A stretch of DNA of 64,000 bases from Clostridium tagluense (GCF_003865095.1 NZ_BHYK01000009.1:62001-126000); one strand, 5' to 3'; positions 15,357 through 25,900 are shown, counted from the first letter of the stretch. A program made the numbers and translations. Notes: generated by a model not told the origin, from the letters alone.

Positions 15357-17702
15357 ATGGAAAATATCTTGAAAGAATATGCACAGGGATATTGTTTAAG
15401 CACTGATAATACAGTATACAGAGAAGATGAACAGAAAATTGCCAGCAGTCCAGTGATTTTTGTTTTTATTGGAGATAAGAGTAATGAAGGATTAAAGTCT
15501 GTATATGAGGATGTAAATAAAAAATGGGATAATAGTAAAGGCATAATGTTTTTTAATGTATACCATAAAGAAAAATTTGAAGCTGAAAATGTTTTTAATT
15601 TTAAGGCTACAGCTTCTGGTATAGATATAGAAGATAAAAAAACCCTTAGATATGATATAAGTGATAATTTTTATAAAGGTGAGAATGGACTTATAGCTTT
15701 AAATGAAGAAATAATGAAGATGAAAAACAAGCTTTTAGATTGTGGTAAACTTTTTAGCTCCTTCGAGAGAGTAACCATTTCTGTGGTAAGTAGAGCTGAT
15801 GATGCTATGAATATTTTAGTGCCGGAAATAAGTTTACTAATAAAAAGTAAGCTTTCACAGCATTTTAGAATTGTTTTAGCAGATTTCTATGCTTTACTCC
15901 TAGAAAAAAACCAGAAGGACGCATTTTTTGATGCCGCCTTAGCCTTTAGCTTTTTTAAGGAGCTTTCATATATGCAAAAAAGTGATTTCACTTTTAAAGA
16001 AGATATAGAGGTTTTTGGAAGTGACAGAAAGCTACCCGTTATTAGCGAAAATAAACCTATATTTGATTTAGTATATTTGCTTAGCGATACTAATGAAAAA
16101 GGTATAGTTTCTAGTGGAAGCCTGCAAGATAATTACGAAATTATTTCCTATATAAATCTTATAAAAAACAGAAATGTGAATATAGATACTTATTATGATA
16201 TGGAAAATCAATATTATGATAATGCTAGGTTTAAAAAGAATATTTCGAAGGAGAATGGGAGTTTTACTTTAGTTACTGCAGGACTTGCAAAAATCAAAAG
16301 GCCTAATAATACAGTTGCTCTTATGGTTATAAACCAATTTTATGATGAGCTAACAAATAAAATAAAGCAGTATTCAAATAAAAACAAAGATAATTTGCTA
16401 AGAGTTTTTATGTTAGATGATGAAAATTTAGCTTTAAAAGCTAGTGGTATGCTACCCCATGGAAAAGGGGTAGAGGACATGAGGGGGCTTATGACTATAA
16501 GTTCCAATATTTCAATTTCAAAACTTGCAAAACTCACATTAAGGGAAGCTGAGGGAATGCTTTATGGGAATAGTTGTGAGCATTTCTTCAACGATAATTT
16601 TGAAAAAGCTATTGATGAAAAATTAAAAAACATAAGTCTTAACAAGGAAATACGGGGCATTGTCAAACTTTTAATGGAAGATAAGAGATATGGGTTATAT
16701 GGAACATATAGTTTAACGAACCCAGTAGAAGCTCTGCAAGACATAAGGCTTAAATATGTGGATATAGATAAAAGCATTGAAGCTATAAGTCAGGAAATCA
16801 ATGAAATTTATAGTAAAAGGGTCCAGGTACCTTCGCTTTTCAAAAGCTTATTTTCTTCAAATGTTGTTTTAGATGATATTAAAAAAGACTTATTTAAAGG
16901 AGTCTATGGAAATAAGCTGTACATACTAAAACTTAAGATAGCTCAAGGTATCCTGAGATTAAGCGAAGATATTATTATTAGTGTTCATGAAGAACTTGAG
17001 GAAAAAATTGATTATATTGAAAGTATAAGGGAGTGTATTGAGGATTATACAAATAATGATATTAAAGAGCAGAATGAATATATAGCACAAAACATAAAAG
17101 AATATTACACGCTTATAGTTAAGAAAATAGTAAATAAATTATCAGAGAGCTATGGCGAAGATTTTTATTTCAAGGAAAATTTTTTAGGGGATATAAATCA
17201 GTCTATAAATGATAAAGAAAAATTTATTAAAAAACTATGTGAGGTTTGCACTAAATACATTTTATGCGAAGCTGAGTTCTCAAAATCCTTTGAGGATGAG
17301 TTAAATGAAAGGGCTAATGTATCTATAGAGCTTATAGATAATAGTGTATTATCCAAAGATGAATTGTATAAAAGGCTCTACGGTATATTAGAGGAAAACT
17401 CCACTGTAAAAGCCTATATTATGAATTATAATGTAAATAAATACGAGGAAAAATATTTTTTTGGTGATTATAGTAGCGATTTTATTAAATATGCATTCAA
17501 TGTAGATAGAGATGGTAGAAGTTACAATATAGGTTATGTTCATGAAAAAAGAGCTAGTGGTATAGAAAAGCTTAATTTAATGGGGGGATTTACTTTAGGA
17601 GATGTAATGTATATTAAAAATGCTGCAAGATATTATCATTCTTGCATAGATAATGAGTATAAGCTTCATAGAATAGATGCGTCATTACTTCCAGATATTT
17701 AG
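15357..17702 (+). CDS. Degenerate tubulin-like paralogue (tubulin-like B)
   Basis: This 781-residue protein is not obviously tubulin at first sight, but landmarks line up with the upstream protein in the same order. VIFVFIGDKSNEG stands for the first loop, RVTISVVSRADDAMN for the strand and GGTGSG loop, RIVLADFYALL for the next strand, FFKELSYM for ALKELDYLM, and FDLVYLLSDTNEKG for FDLCHLISATNKEG. The nucleotide-binding glycines are missing in both loops. A heteromeric partner that does not hydrolyse GTP is a plausible reading. The C-terminal 500 residues are helical. The start has a GGTGG/GGTGAG site. The assignment is by eye and needs a structure comparison. Confidence 0.6.
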   Translation: MENILKEYAQGYCLSTDNTVYREDEQKIASSPVIFVFIGDKSNEGLKSVYEDVNKKWDNSKGIMFFNVYHKEKFEAENVFNFKATASGIDIEDKKTLRYDISDNFYKGENGLIALNEEIMKMKNKLLDCGKLFSSFERVTISVVSRADDAMNILVPEISLLIKSKLSQHFRIVLADFYALLLEKNQKDAFFDAALAFSFFKELSYMQKSDFTFKEDIEVFGSDRKLPVISENKPIFDLVYLLSDTNEKGIVSSGSLQDNYEIISYINLIKNRNVNIDTYYDMENQYYDNARFKKNISKENGSFTLVTAGLAKIKRPNNTVALMVINQFYDELTNKIKQYSNKNKDNLLRVFMLDDENLALKASGMLPHGKGVEDMRGLMTISSNISISKLAKLTLREAEGMLYGNSCEHFFNDNFEKAIDEKLKNISLNKEIRGIVKLLMEDKRYGLYGTYSLTNPVEALQDIRLKYVDIDKSIEAISQEINEIYSKRVQVPSLFKSLFSSNVVLDDIKKDLFKGVYGNKLYILKLKIAQGILRLSEDIIISVHEELEEKIDYIESIRECIEDYTNNDIKEQNEYIAQNIKEYYTLIVKKIVNKLSESYGEDFYFKENFLGDINQSINDKEKFIKKLCEVCTKYILCEAEFSKSFEDELNERANVSIELIDNSVLSKDELYKRLYGILEENSTVKAYIMNYNVNKYEEKYFFGDYSSDFIKYAFNVDRDGRSYNIGYVHEKRASGIEKLNLMGGFTLGDVMYIKNAARYYHSCIDNEYKLHRIDASLLPDI

Positions 17703-17723
17703 CTTCAAAAAGGGGGATTTTTT

Positions 17724-18998
17724 GTGAAGGATAAGAGAATTAACGGACTGATGATTTTCATGAGTGGAGCAGGTGGTATTTTGGGATTTATATTTAGTGA
17801 ACTATTATTAAATGCTTATAAATATACCCTTCCTCAAAGTATACTCATGGGATTATATTTTGGAATTATAGCTTTCTTTTCGGGGCTTATGTGTATTATT
17901 GCAGAGGTTATCCATCCAAGACTCAATGGTTATAATTGGAAAAATAATTATTCTAAAACTTCTTTAAAGTTCTTAGTACCTTGCACATTTGTGCTTTTAT
18001 TTATAGTTGGTGCATTATTTCAATTTATTTATGGGTTTGATGTTAACAATAAAAAAGTTAATGATATATTGCTTTTAATCGATACTTCGGAAAGTATGAA
18101 AAGTACAGATCCCAATAATGATAGATTTGAGGCAACGAAAAATCTTATTAAAAATATGAATGAAGAAAAAAGATTCTCTATTTACACCTTCGATAATAAA
18201 GTTTTAGAAATATTTCCAATGACTAAAGCTACGGAAAAAACTAAACAAGCGGCTTTAGAAAAGCTAGAATCTCTAAAAGCGCCTAGGGGTCAAACAAATA
18301 TGAAGGCTGCATTAGATACTGCTTTAAAAGAAATACAAAGCACAAAGCAAGTTGATAGGAATGCTATTGTATTATTGTTATCTGATGGAGAGGATAGTTT
18401 TGATTTAAATGAAAAATTCGATGAAGTTATAAAACCTTTTCAGGATAATAAAATTTCCGTTTATACGGTAGGAATGGCTAAGGATAATAATTTAAAAATG
18501 CTAAAGAAAATATCGAGTGTAACTAACGGAAATTATTACAGTGTTTCTGAAAGTAAAAATTTAAAGGACATTTTTAGCAAAATCTATAAATATAGAGATC
18601 AAAGGTTACTCGTAGATAAAAGAAACGGCTTATTTGATAGTATTAAATTTTATGCAATAATGAGAATAATATTTATAACCCTTATAGGAGCTGTTATTTC
18701 AACAGCAATAAGTTTTATGTTTGATAACAAATATCTTCTAAAGGGATTTATTATAGGTGGACTAGTAGGAGGGGTAACCGCAGGAATTGTTTTAGAATTA
18801 GGGTTTAAATTTATACCTTGGGCTGGAACTTTTTATAGGTTAATTGCAGCTGTAATGCTAACAACTATATTTACTTTATTCTCAGTACCTGTAGATGTAA
18901 AAGACAAAAAAAATGGATTTTTTAAAGCTGTGAATTCAAAAATAAATTATGATTCATATTCAAAGAATGCAAAAGGCAGTAATACATTTGGTGAATAG
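17724..18998 (+). CDS. Multi-TM membrane protein with VWA domain
   Basis: A 424-residue protein from a GTG start preceded by AAAGGGGG. Three hydrophobic segments occupy about residues 5-25, 33-60 and 82-105. A VWA domain follows (residues 112-290) with MIDAS DTSESM near 120-125 and LLSDGED near 220. Three more membrane helices lie near 312-335, 340-358 and 366-385, ending with a polar tail. The even number of helices places the VWA domain on a single, probably outer, face. It differs in layout from the signal-peptide VWA protein at 10096, so the two are not a simple recent duplication. It sits directly after tubulin-like B. Confidence 0.8.
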   Translation: MKDKRINGLMIFMSGAGGILGFIFSELLLNAYKYTLPQSILMGLYFGIIAFFSGLMCIIAEVIHPRLNGYNWKNNYSKTSLKFLVPCTFVLLFIVGALFQFIYGFDVNNKKVNDILLLIDTSESMKSTDPNNDRFEATKNLIKNMNEEKRFSIYTFDNKVLEIFPMTKATEKTKQAALEKLESLKAPRGQTNMKAALDTALKEIQSTKQVDRNAIVLLLSDGEDSFDLNEKFDEVIKPFQDNKISVYTVGMAKDNNLKMLKKISSVTNGNYYSVSESKNLKDIFSKIYKYRDQRLLVDKRNGLFDSIKFYAIMRIIFITLIGAVISTAISFMFDNKYLLKGFIIGGLVGGVTAGIVLELGFKFIPWAGTFYRLIAAVMLTTIFTLFSVPVDVKDKKNGFFKAVNSKINYDSYSKNAKGSNTFGE

Positions 18999-19080
18999 AA
19001 GTTTATAATAGCTTTGTGTGTAGACAATTTTGCTTAGACATTTGAAAATGAATGTACCTTATATAGATAGGAGTTTTGCT

Positions 19081-19719
19081 ATGAATATGAGAGATTTAGA
19101 AAGCTTAGAACAAGGCATAAAATCAGTAAAATGTGAAATAGAAAAAGAAAAATTTGTTATAAAGTGGCAGTGGGCCTGTGGCTATGATATAGTCTATATT
19201 TTTAAGTCTAAAGCCTTAGATGAGCTAGGTATAGAAGCTATAACTAAGGAAAATGTAAAGATATTTACTAGAGAAGAGTATAGAGAGTTTAATGGTTATG
19301 TTGAGAGTATAAGGGAGATTGACCAATACAAATTTATGATTTTTAAAGCGGAGGAAATTAATGAGAAGCTTATCCTTGTAAAACAACAGGATGGAGAAAA
19401 TGAAGTAATTGTTTGTACAGGAAAGCCTGATATTTTTTATAAGATTATAGAGTATAAGCCTTTATTTAGTAAAAATAAAAAAGTAAAGATGAAAATAATT
19501 TGTGATGCACCTTTTAAAAAAGATGTACTATGTTATGTAAAAAAACAGGGGAACTATCCCGAAAGTCAGGAGGATGGAATTAAATTTGATTTTATCGGGG
19601 ACTTTCATCCAGGGGTAAATGAAATGCCGAGTATAGAAATTAGCAGGGATGAATTTGTTAAGATTTTCATAAAGGATGTTAATAGGTATGGAAGCGCATA
19701 TAATCTGAGAGAAAAGTAA
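19081..19719 (+). CDS. Beta-rich 'WQW' protein, short paralogue
   Basis: A 212-residue protein equivalent to residues 130-338 of the protein at 4126. Shared landmarks are FVIKWQWACGYDIVYIFKS, PDIFYKIIEYKPLFSKNKK and KKQGNYP, followed by a C-terminal strand with VKIFIKDVN matching the MYIKLFVMND strand of the other copy. The acidic helical N-terminus of the longer copy is absent. The ATG at 19081 has a TAGGAG site seven bases upstream; the TTG at 19030 does not. It precedes the second GTPase just as its paralogue precedes the first. Confidence 0.72.
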   Translation: MNMRDLESLEQGIKSVKCEIEKEKFVIKWQWACGYDIVYIFKSKALDELGIEAITKENVKIFTREEYREFNGYVESIREIDQYKFMIFKAEEINEKLILVKQQDGENEVIVCTGKPDIFYKIIEYKPLFSKNKKVKMKIICDAPFKKDVLCYVKKQGNYPESQEDGIKFDFIGDFHPGVNEMPSIEISRDEFVKIFIKDVNRYGSAYNLREK

Positions 19720-19745
19720 GAGTGAGTTCATTGATAGCTATAAAA

Positions 19746-19800
19746 GGGAGGTGAGTACCTGATGGTTTTTATAAATCAGGTATTGTATGGGTATTTTTGA
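19746..19800 (+). promoter_or_regulatory. Leader mini-ORF and hairpin controlling GTPase B translation
   Basis: A strong GGGAGGTGA site (19746-19754) precedes not the GTPase ATG but an ATG at 19762 that opens a 12-codon ORF (MVFINQVLYGYF, stop 19798-19800) overlapping the GTPase start in another frame. A stem of 7 to 10 bp (19754-19763 with 19775-19784) lies between this site and the GTPase ATG at 19787. If folded, it would bring the strong site to 4-10 bases from that ATG. The sequence elements are seen directly; the regulatory role is inference. Confidence 0.5.
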
Positions 19801-21067
19801 TATTTTAGCACTAGGTAAAAAAAATAAAGTAGATAAAAATTATAATTTAAAGAGATCTAAAGAAAAACGTAATACAGATGATATTAAATGTCCATTTTGT
19901 TTTAAAACTTTTAATAATGAGGATGTTCATTTTAGGGTAAGTCATGATCAGGATGGAGATCCAGAGTATGAAAAACAGATTGATGAGATTTTAAATGAAT
20001 ATAATAGAAGGATTGGTAAAGCTACCTTAGGAGAGATAAATGCTATTATTAGAGCAGTAGATTTGCCAGAAAAAAACAAGACCAAGGTTGATAATGCGAT
20101 TATTGAAGTAAGAGATAATTATGATAAGGTTACACAGGAGAGATTGTGTCCATATTGTCATAATGTGCTCCCTATAACTTCAGGTAGAGGGGATACAAAA
20201 ATAATTTCAGTGGTAGGAGCTTCTCAAGCGGGGAAGTCTGTTTATATGTCTTGTCTTTTATATTATCTTGAACGCCAAATTGCGGAAAAGTTTAAAGCCG
20301 CAGTTATTCCTGGAAGCTCAGAGTATAATGAAGATATAAAGCAGAACCAGAGGATAATATTTGAATTTAATAAAATGTTAGAACCTACCCCAAAGCAACA
20401 TATAGATCCATTAATTGAAACTTTTAAGTTTAAGGATGAATCTAAAAAGCCAATAACTTTTGTGTTTTATGATGTGCCAGGAGAAGGTATGACGGATAAG
20501 GATTATATAGACAAGCACGGAGAACATATTCAAAATTCTGACGGTATTATATTTCTTATAGACCCATTACAAATGAGGGCATTAAGGAAAAAAATAAATT
20601 TAGCAAATGGATCAAAAGGAGATTTTACAGATAAATATCAAGAACCTAAAGAAATTCTTGTGTATTTATTCGAAAATTTTATATCTAAGCAAGAAAAAAC
20701 TATAACAGATATACCTACAGCAGTAGTGGTTACTAAAAGTGATATGCTAGTTAGTTTAAATGATGAAGAATATATAAGTGCCAGTAGTAACGTATTTAGA
20801 AATTGTAATCATGAGGGCATCTTTAATCTAAATGAATTTGAAAATATTGATGGAGAAATAAGAAGGTTTTTAACTAAAGTAGACACACCTTTTAAAGGCG
20901 CTATGGATGCATATTTTAAAAATGTAGGCTATTTTGCAGTGTCTTCTTTAGGTTGTAACCCAGAAAACTCTAAAATCAATGACAATTTTACTATATCCCC
21001 TTTAAGAATAGAAGAGCCTTTTTTATGGCTTTTATATAAGATGGGTTATATTAAAGAAGGAAGGTAA
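19787..21067 (+). CDS. TRAFAC-clade GTPase with zinc-binding insert (GTPase B)
   Basis: A 426-residue protein. A CPFC pair near residue 35 and a CPYC pair near 122 flank a helical insert, and together can bind one zinc ion. The GTPase domain has GASQAGKS near 143-150, FYDVPGEG near 228-235, and TKSD near 317-320. The end, SSLGCNP through PFLWLLY, is shared with GTPase A, confirming paralogy. All nucleotide-binding motifs are intact. The GAP1-like partner gene begins only four bases after the stop, so the two are surely co-translated. The translation start is discussed in the leader entry. Confidence 0.85.
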   Translation: MGIFDILALGKKNKVDKNYNLKRSKEKRNTDDIKCPFCFKTFNNEDVHFRVSHDQDGDPEYEKQIDEILNEYNRRIGKATLGEINAIIRAVDLPEKNKTKVDNAIIEVRDNYDKVTQERLCPYCHNVLPITSGRGDTKIISVVGASQAGKSVYMSCLLYYLERQIAEKFKAAVIPGSSEYNEDIKQNQRIIFEFNKMLEPTPKQHIDPLIETFKFKDESKKPITFVFYDVPGEGMTDKDYIDKHGEHIQNSDGIIFLIDPLQMRALRKKINLANGSKGDFTDKYQEPKEILVYLFENFISKQEKTITDIPTAVVVTKSDMLVSLNDEEYISASSNVFRNCNHEGIFNLNEFENIDGEIRRFLTKVDTPFKGAMDAYFKNVGYFAVSSLGCNPENSKINDNFTISPLRIEEPFLWLLYKMGYIKEGR

Positions 21068-21071
21068 TAGT

Positions 21072-22832
21072 ATGATTCAGCAACATTATTATACAAGGGA
21101 GAAAAAAGGATTATTCAGTGATACCCCAGGATATGATACTATTTCCAAAAGCAAGGGTTTAAAAGATAAGTTAATAAAAGAGGTGCTTCATAACTATTGT
21201 TTTTATGAAGCACCTTTTGAACTAATAGAGGAAGAAGATTTAAATAAATATCCCCAGGCACTTATGTGTTTTAATATACCACCTAGAGAAATGGTAATTG
21301 GATGTTCAAGTTTTGCTGGCAAAGATTATACAGGTCAAAGAAATAGATATTTCACTCATAATTATGTAGTAAGTCAGGTGGAGAAGGAGTTTTATATCAG
21401 GAATCCTGAAAGAATTTTTCATGCGGAATTTAAAATGCCGATTTTTGAATTACATGGGGGTGACAATAAGAGAGGTGAAACTTTTTTAGATGAATTAACT
21501 GATATACCTATGGATAAGCAGAGTCATGAATTTTTCAAAAGGGATAAGTTTTTCAAGGAATTAGGTATACAAGAGATTATGTATAAGAAGCTTTTAAGTG
21601 CGTGTTTTGATTCTGTTTTAAATAATAGAAAAATATATATAGTGCTGAAAGTGCCAGCGCAGCAGTTATCAAAATACTCAAAACAGCTAATGGAGTATAT
21701 ATATATAGGTCTTCCATACCTAGTTAGAAGAAATTTTGGGTTTATAACTTATGCGAAAGATTCAAAAATCAAGGAGTTTATAAATCTTCAGTTTGTGGCT
21801 AAGGGTGGGGTAAGGAAAGCTGATGTAGCGCAATCTCTTGCATATGTTTTTGATTTTCAAGAGGAAGAACATTTAAATGTAATGAAACTTAAAAATGAAA
21901 ATGATTATTTGAATTTTATTTGGAATAACCTAGATAAGCCACAAGTATTAAATGAGTTTTTTGAAAAAGTTGATAAATATATTAAAGAAAATCAGCAGGG
22001 GCAAGGACTTAGTTTAGAAGAATATAATGGAATATTCACAGCAAGTGTTCAAGAGAACTTAAAACATAAGGTAATAAAATCTGAAGAAAGCAATATAGTT
22101 CAAATTGAAAAAATAAAAATCCAAGAGCCTAAAGGTAAAGAAATTGATATGAATATCTTAGAAGATATAGATATATCGAAAATATCTAAGAGGCAAATAA
22201 AGAGCTTTATTATGGAAGAAAAGTATAAAAAAAATGATACATATATGATTGTATATTATCTTCAGAGAATACTTGCAAGTAAGGTAGATAGGGAAATAAG
22301 TTTTAATGAAAGAAACATTTGTGAGTTGTCCCTTGAAAAGCTTACAGAGGGCTATGAAGTGTCTCCCATACTTTTGAAAGTAAAAGAGAGAATACAATAT
22401 TTTTATGAAAAGGAAATTTCAAGAGAAACTTTTAGAAAAATTATGGTTGGTTTTATAGAATGTAATTTTCATAATACATTAGACTACATTTCTGAAAAAG
22501 AAGATGCTTTCTCTAAAGGGGTTTATATAAATTATAACTTTAAGCAACTCTTTAATTATTTACTCAGCCATGGTGGGACAGCGAAGGCTCGAGATTATAT
22601 ATTATGGGCAGTTAATGATTTTTCAAAATTAAAGGAAAAAGAATTGAGTTTTAGCTTTTTTGAAGCTTTGAAAAGTTACATAGAAAATAAGGATAATGAT
22701 TTCTTTAAAGATAAAAATTTTAGAAGGCAAATATTGCAGAGTGATAATGAGTCTATAATAGGTAGTATTAAGGATTTAGAGTTAGACATGTGTGGGGGAA
22801 TAAAAAAAATTATATTAAGACTTAAAAGGTAG
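21072..22832 (+). CDS. GAP1-like GTPase-associated protein, short (partner of GTPase B)
   Basis: A 586-residue protein starting IQQHYYTREKKGLFSDTPGY, with FAGKDYTGQRNRYFTHNYV near residues 82-100; both are hallmarks of the GAP1 N-terminal domain and shared with the 895-residue protein at 6367. The C-terminal two thirds are helical and charged. It is the last gene of the locus and is followed by a strong terminator. A role as specific partner of GTPase B is inferred from the adjacent, four-base spacing and from the same pairing at the other end of the locus. Confidence 0.8.
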   Translation: MIQQHYYTREKKGLFSDTPGYDTISKSKGLKDKLIKEVLHNYCFYEAPFELIEEEDLNKYPQALMCFNIPPREMVIGCSSFAGKDYTGQRNRYFTHNYVVSQVEKEFYIRNPERIFHAEFKMPIFELHGGDNKRGETFLDELTDIPMDKQSHEFFKRDKFFKELGIQEIMYKKLLSACFDSVLNNRKIYIVLKVPAQQLSKYSKQLMEYIYIGLPYLVRRNFGFITYAKDSKIKEFINLQFVAKGGVRKADVAQSLAYVFDFQEEEHLNVMKLKNENDYLNFIWNNLDKPQVLNEFFEKVDKYIKENQQGQGLSLEEYNGIFTASVQENLKHKVIKSEESNIVQIEKIKIQEPKGKEIDMNILEDIDISKISKRQIKSFIMEEKYKKNDTYMIVYYLQRILASKVDREISFNERNICELSLEKLTEGYEVSPILLKVKERIQYFYEKEISRETFRKIMVGFIECNFHNTLDYISEKEDAFSKGVYINYNFKQLFNYLLSHGGTAKARDYILWAVNDFSKLKEKELSFSFFEALKSYIENKDNDFFKDKNFRRQILQSDNESIIGSIKDLELDMCGGIKKIILRLKR

Positions 22833-22895
22833 TGTTAACACTATTATGGTATCAATTGAGTTAGCTTGGTTTAATCATGCAACTAAATTTAATAT

Positions 22896-22932
22896 AAAAA
22901 GATAGTCTTCATAAGATGAAGACTATCTTTTT
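22896..22932. terminator. Bidirectional terminator between converging transcripts
   Basis: A perfect 15-bp stem (22896-22910 with 22918-22932) with A-run and T-run at its two ends. It serves both the GTPase locus on the plus strand and the subtilase gene on the minus strand. Confidence 0.9.
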
Positions 22933-22939
22933 ATTGCTT

Positions 22940-25900
22940 TTAGCGGAATACGGATAGTATATTACTTGTCACGTTACCCGCTCTATCTACGGCTTTAACT
23001 TCAATATAATTCATTCCTGTATGAAGTTTTACTTCTGTTTCAAAGTGAGCTGTTTTAGCGTAAATATCTGCAGTTGTAGATATTTCATTTCCATTAACAA
23101 ACAATTTAAATCCAAAGTTATTGTCAGAAACTTCACAGTTGAGTTTAAAAGTGTCAACATTTTTTGCTAGGTTTATTTGTTTATCTTTGCCAGATATATC
23201 AATGCCATTAATAGCTAACTTAGGAGCAAGTAAATCACAATAAAGATTCAATGAATAGTCGAACTTGTTACCTTTTTCATCTGTTGCTGTTACTGAAACT
23301 TTATTTTGGCCATCTTGTAGGTTTAGTTCTTTCTTGAAAGTTAAGTCTGAATTTATAGTAACGTCGGTGCCTTGTATTTTAAAGAATTTAACTCCAGTTG
23401 ATAAATCTCCACTTAAAGTAGGAGTCGCAGAATTATAGAAACTACCTTCTCTTTTAACTCCAGTAAAGTTAACGTATAATTTATCATTTTTAACAATTAC
23501 ATTTGTACTCACTTCTTCAAGTTTAGTATCTTTTATATCATAAGCTTGTACAGTTATTTCATGCTTGCCAGGAGCTAAGTTTTCAAATTTATAAGATGAT
23601 GTTTCAATATTTTTTGCGGAAACCTCACCATCAACTAAAATATTGAAATATCTCATGTCGGAAACAAGTTTAGAATCTCCTGAATATGACAATTCAAATT
23701 TACCTGAAGGGAATACTGTGCTCGCTTTAGGCGAAGTTATTGTAAGGGGTTGTACTTCTACCTTTGTTGAATATTCATAGGTGTTTTTAGCATAATCAGT
23801 ACTATAAATTGTGAGCTTGTTATTACCACTTTGTAGATCTAAATTTACGTAGTAGTTTCCATCGGCATCTTGTGCTAATTTCATAGAGGTACTTCCATTT
23901 TTATCTGTAATATATGTTCCATTTTTCATAATTTTAAAATCTTTTATTCCAGATAATTTATCTGTTGCCTTGAATTTTAAAACATATTTTCTTGAATTTA
24001 CTTTACTTTGCGAAGTCAATGCTGCAGTAGGAAGAGTTGAATCAACTTTAATTGGTAATTTCATAGTTTGATAATTTGTAGTAGTAGAATCAATTGATGC
24101 TTTAACTTCGAAATAATATTGCCCATCTTTAACTATTTCATATTTTCCACTAACTGGATTATAACTAGTTAAATCCCATATCCATGGCGATTCTTCTTTA
24201 TAGTTATCATCTTGTAATTTATTAGCAGGGTCTGCTTTCCATAAATCTTTAGCTAAATCTTTTTCAACACCTAGACTCCTAACTAAATTTCCTTTTTCAT
24301 CTACTACATTAACAAGCATAGTTTTAGCATTCCTGAGTAATTTTATTTTTGGTGTTACACTTACTTTTCCATTTGCTGCAGTTACAGCGATTAATTTTTC
24401 ATCAACTATTGGTAATTTGCTTTTTTCGTCTTCACCAACTACTCCTAAAAGATTTTCATCATCATTTTCAGTTAAGCTATATACTCCAGTTCCTTTTAGA
24501 TGAGAGCCTTCATCCCAAAGTGGCTTGTCCATGATTAAAGATTCATTCCATTCACCATAAAATCCCATATATGGAACGCCAAGTGTCGCTGAATCTTTAG
24601 AACTAGGTTCAAAGGTTAAAAATCCTTCTACAAACGCTCCTTTAGCTGTGCTTTCAGGTATATTTAGTGTAACCTTAAGCTCAACTACTGATCCTGCAGG
24701 TACAACGACTTTATCCTTATCAAAGGAAACTGTAGCTCCTTTTAGAATTATGTCTTTTGCTTCATCGCTCTTATCTGATAGTACTACATTTGGAGTCTTA
24801 ACAGTATAGGTTTCTTCCTTATTTCCATAATTCTTAAATTTCAAAGTGAATTGTTTTGTAAGTCCATTAATTTGCTTTAATGCAGCAGTAGATTCATCAG
24901 CTTCATTTACAATAATTACATTGGTTTTAACAGCAGCAGCTACATCTACAAGGCCGGCACCTTGTCTTCTTGGAGAAAATGGAATTAAATCTTTGTTAGA
25001 GGAGGAATCAATTTGAGGTTTTGCTGTACTTATAATAAGTTGTTTTGCAAGTTCAGCTTTTTCTTTTGGGGATAACTTGTCTAATTTTAACTCTTTCATG
25101 TGTTGTAGAACTAATGCCATAATACCAGCGGTATGTGGGGATGCCATAGAGGTCCCTGACATATATTTATACTCATTATTATTAACTGTTGAACGAATAT
25201 CTCCACCAGGAGCAGTAACTTGAGGTTTAAATTCCAAATTTGGAGTAGGACCCCAAGATGTAAAATCAGACATTTCTCCAGCGGTAGGATTTTTTATGCT
25301 TACTTTTTTATCTGAGAACTTAACTTTAGTGCCAGTTTTTATTGAAGCTAGTAGTTGAGCCCCATCTTCATTAGATATGAATATTGAAGGGATTTTTACA
25401 CTAGGGTCATTTGCCATGCTAATATATAATTTTTCACCGTCTTTATTGTATATAACGGCCGCTACAGCACCTGCAGTTTGAGCATTTATTTCTTTTTCTA
25501 TAAAAGTATTAGATCCTCTTTTAATAAGTGCAACCTTACCTTTTAAATTCTTACCTTTAAAATCCTCAGGAGTTCCAAGACTGCAATCAACAATATCGTA
25601 TTCACCTTTTAAGAGCCCAATTGGGCTAATGTCTAATTCTGATTTTAAGTATGCCATATCTTTATACTCATTACCAACTTTATATGTTAGTGCGGGCCAT
25701 ACAAGCATACTATTATTAACAGATGCTACACTTAGAGCCTCTTTTGCAGTAGATGGAGAACCAACTACTGCTGTATCAACTATATCAGAAACTTTATCAG
25801 GAGATGTTGAGTATGCAGAGTTTCCAGCTGAAACTACTACAACTATACCTTTTTCTTCAGCTTCTTTTATAGCCTTTTGTATAGGTGCGCTATTTTCTAC

